Assembly: GCF_001649575.2 (NCBI RefSeq)
Contig: NC_051439.1
Coordinates: 15,745,705-15,809,704, forward strand
Origin: Kryptolebias marmoratus
Taxonomy: Eukaryota > Chordata > Actinopteri > Cyprinodontiformes > Rivulidae
Direction of reading: 5' to 3'
Length of the DNA stretch: 64,000 bases
Numbering within the stretch: position 1 is the first letter of the stretch; each line of letters starts with the position of its first letter. Below are positions 61,590 through 64,000 of this stretch, in pieces. The translations under genes were made by a program, and so were the position numbers. The notes below the pieces were generated by a model, which saw only the letters and a program-made list of their open reading frames with translations, was not told where the DNA came from and did no database searches.

Positions 61590-62226
61590 TTCAAAAAAGG
61601 TACTCATTGCAAAGTCATGACGACCAAAAAAATAAAGATAAAAAAATCATTAAGCAACCTTAATCCACTCAGTTCTTTCTCACATCAATGGATAATGTGT
61701 CCTTAAATCAAACGTTTGTAAACAAAATATGTGACTGCATGCCAATGACCACGTGTGTTGTTTTACCTACGGAAACAGCCGAAATGACTGAAAAGAGGTC
61801 AAACATTAAATTTACCGGTCTAGCAGAAGTTTTACAAAAGAAGAGCTCTGTTATTATTGTGCTCGGCTGCCGTGTTTGACTCCCATTTATTTATTCTTGG
61901 CAGTTGTCTCATTCATTCTTTTCCTTTGCGTTTAGCAGCAAACTCACGCTTACATTTCTACCTAAATGTCTTCTCTGAGATTCTACAGTTGTCTGACTCT
62001 GCCATATTTGTTACCTACACTCAGGTCTGTCATGTGACTATAGCTTCCAAGTGGTTTTTGGCAGCTTCAGCAGAGCGCTTTGTTTACACTGAGTGTGGTC
62101 ATGCACTTTAGAGTTGTACATTTATTATCTACAGGAGCAAATTCTTTCTAACTGCACCATTTGGAATTCTTCGAGATAGCCCTTTTTTAAAGATTTGATT
62201 TCATACTTTGCAATGAGTAGCTTTAA
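61590..62226 (+). mobile_element. Non-autonomous TIR DNA transposon, copy 2 (about 640 bp)
   Basis: Left end GTACTCATTGCAAAGTCA (about 61599) and right end CTTTGCAATGAGTAGCTTTAA (62206-62226) match the termini of the copy at 23836-24497. Shared interior landmarks include GAAACAGCCGA, CCACGTG, AATGTGTCCTT, CTTTGTTTACA and CATGTGACT. Lies in the intron upstream of arhgef10 coding exon 1. Confidence 0.65.
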
Positions 62227-64000
62227 TACTTTCTTTAGGCTTTTACTTAATATCTAGGCGTTATTCTTGTTTTTAAACTTGGGTTTTATAAACCAGCAAC
62301 CAGAGATCTGTCAGACCATGCTGTTGTGTAAAACCAAAACCAAGTATTGATGAATGCAAATACTTGACTGACCATGTCAAACTTGTTTTATCAGAGTACA
62401 TTCTTTTTACATTTCTATATACTTTTTTTGTATGTTATAGTATTTTGATCGTGTTTGCTTTTAAATTAGTACAATATGTTTTTATTATTTACAATTTTGT
62501 TCTTCTAGTGCATAAAGTGCAACTGCACAATGACAATAAAGAACTACCTATCCAAGAACATCAAACATTCCAGTAAGGCAAGAAGTTTTCATTCTTTGTT
62601 GGATTTTCTAGAGAACACTTACTGAAAAGTGGAATTCCACACATGAGCCGAAAGCCGTAAACAAAAGCCTTTAGGAGACGCTGGTGCTACAGCAGAGGGC
62701 GACTTGTCTGTATTTGACTTTGCAAATCTTTATGTTGCTGTGCTTCTGCCAGGATTCCACTTGGCAGGCCTCCCACCAGTAACAGAAGAGCCCAGTCCAA
62801 CAAAGTGTGGAAGAACAGGCATAAAGTACTGTAATGTATTGTTGGAGTGGATGGGACGATGGCCCACAGCGCACAGAGAAGAAGAGGAGGCACCTCTTTC
62901 TAGCTTCTTCACGATTAGAGTTCAAGAGCTTGTTTTTACTGCTGGTTTGCACAGTTAGTTCAAATAGGTTCTGCCTGCTTTATTGGACCTAAATCTTTGC
63001 TGCTGCTTACAGTAGTTAGTGTTTCATTAGGAATGATTGATCAAAAAAGATCTGTGATCATAAAACAACAAGAATCCTATCTTTGTCATTACTAAAAGTT
63101 TTCCTCTAAGAAACTAACTGACTAGCTTTAATACTCTAAAGAGCTTTTAGTCTTGTTTAGGGAAAAAAAAAATGAAAACCAAAGTCATTTACATCCATTT
63201 GTAGAATTACAAAATTCAAACTTTTACCCATATATCTGTTGAAAAAGTTCTGGGGTTTACCCCCCCCACCCAAATGATGCTAGAACCCAGAATCTGAGCC
63301 AACACAGCACACTGCACCACCCTCTCTGACCTCAAACTGGGTGGAGAGAGCTTCCAGGCAGGCAAAAGATTGCTGGCATTTTAAAGAATTTGACTCATGG
63401 GAAGTAAGGAGAAGATATGAGGAGCTCCCAGTTTTATTTAGATACTTAATAACTGAAGGTGGTAGAAAACACATTTAAATATTGAGGCCCAGAGGGCCTC
63501 AGATGTGTGAGGGACTGAACCTGTGAGACGACATCTGGATTCAGCAACACATGGAAGCTTTGTTTCTAAACTAAATGTGGTGCATTCTAAGCCCCCACAG
63601 TGACCCATAATTTCACAGCATTACACATTACAGGATGTTTATATGCATTTTTACTGACATTTTCTGAATAAGAAGGGTCCCCCCCCACCCCAACATTGGC
63701 TGCAACTTCTTTAATAGAAGAGGCAAAAATACTGTCAGGAATAAACGACTAGGCCTGCATAATAAATCCAGTGTGGTGTTTTTTTGAAAGCTTGCTATGC
63801 ACGGCCCTGGCTGTCACTCCTAACTGGTCTCCACCCACCCAGTAAGCCACACAAAAGGCATTTAGAGCCCAACATGTCACCAGAAGAACACTACTGCTCC
63901 AAAAAGACCTTTTGTGAACTGGCTGGATCTAAAGGAATTTTAATATGAATGGAGCAACTCTGTCACGTTGTGATAAACGATTACAGGAAAGGAAACGGCA

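Larger units (their letters stand above)
59169..64000 (-). other. arhgef10: Sequence upstream of arhgef10 coding exon 1 (intron)
   Basis: Presumed intron, since 59169 follows a clear acceptor. It contains the CNE-like block, the second TIR transposon copy, a LINE/SINE-like 3' tail (about 62510-62545, GTGCAACTGCACAATGACAATAAA split around 62515-62540) and a C-run with a weak tRNA-like stretch near 63260-63330. The first non-coding exon and promoter were not found and probably lie beyond the window. Confidence 0.6.

Noticed and set aside
62500..62560. Possible LINE/SINE 3' tail (CTGCACAATGACAATAAA)
   Set aside because: Resembles a common fish retroelement tail, but I could not follow it into an element body, so it is mentioned only in the intron entry.
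63260..63330. Possible third tRNA-like element on the minus strand (GGGTTCTAGCATC)
   Set aside because: Only a weak B-box resemblance; no convincing D-arm or anticodon arm.
1..64000. CRISPR arrays, operons, phage or bacterial mobile elements
   Set aside because: Split genes, a tRNA with eukaryotic pol III signals and vertebrate proteins show this is vertebrate nuclear DNA; no direct-repeat/spacer pattern seen.

Overview
The window is vertebrate nuclear DNA, almost certainly from a ray-finned (teleost) fish. Two recognisable vertebrate genes lie head to tail on the minus strand: arhgef10 (Rho guanine-nucleotide exchange factor 10) and, downstream of it, kbtbd11 (kelch/BTB protein 11). To my knowledge these are also adjacent and co-oriented in mammals (human 8p23.3). 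Short introns, an AT-rich background, dense CA/TG microsatellites and tRNA-derived SINE-like sequences fit a percomorph-type teleost; the species cannot be named from this.

Layout. 1-20200 holds no gene I can support. It contains microsatellites, a purine-rich tract, several AT-rich homeodomain-motif-rich blocks that look like conserved non-coding elements, a 198-bp foldback element, and five copies or fragments of an interspersed repeat (10.6-19.2 kb). 20226-23720 is kbtbd11: candidate polyadenylation signals, an intronless 621-residue ORF, a short upstream ORF, a 5' UTR splice acceptor and a GC-rich promoter region. 23836-24497 is a non-autonomous DNA transposon with terminal inverted repeats. 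24872-26412 is the probable arhgef10 3' UTR, with a perfect 35-bp hairpin. 26413-59110 is the arhgef10 coding region: 28 coding exons I could join in frame to 1440 codons plus stop, with every splice phase matching. Its introns hold a tRNA-Phe gene on the opposite strand, two decayed tRNA-Ile-like copies, a SINE-like element, a three-unit E-box tandem repeat and a 250-N assembly gap beside a hairpin. 59169-64000 is the upstream intron, with a CNE-like block and a second copy of the TIR transposon.

Function. Arhgef10 activates Rho GTPases through a DH-PH module and carries a C-terminal propeller-like region. Kbtbd11 is a BTB-BACK-kelch protein of the Cullin-3 adaptor type. Nothing in the sequence shows that they act together; the link is conserved synteny. 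I found no clearly novel biological system. The best leads are the two-copy TIR element, the 35-bp hairpin, an unexplained nine-codon start exon with CRE-like sites near 16.3 kb, and the repeat family between 10 and 19 kb.
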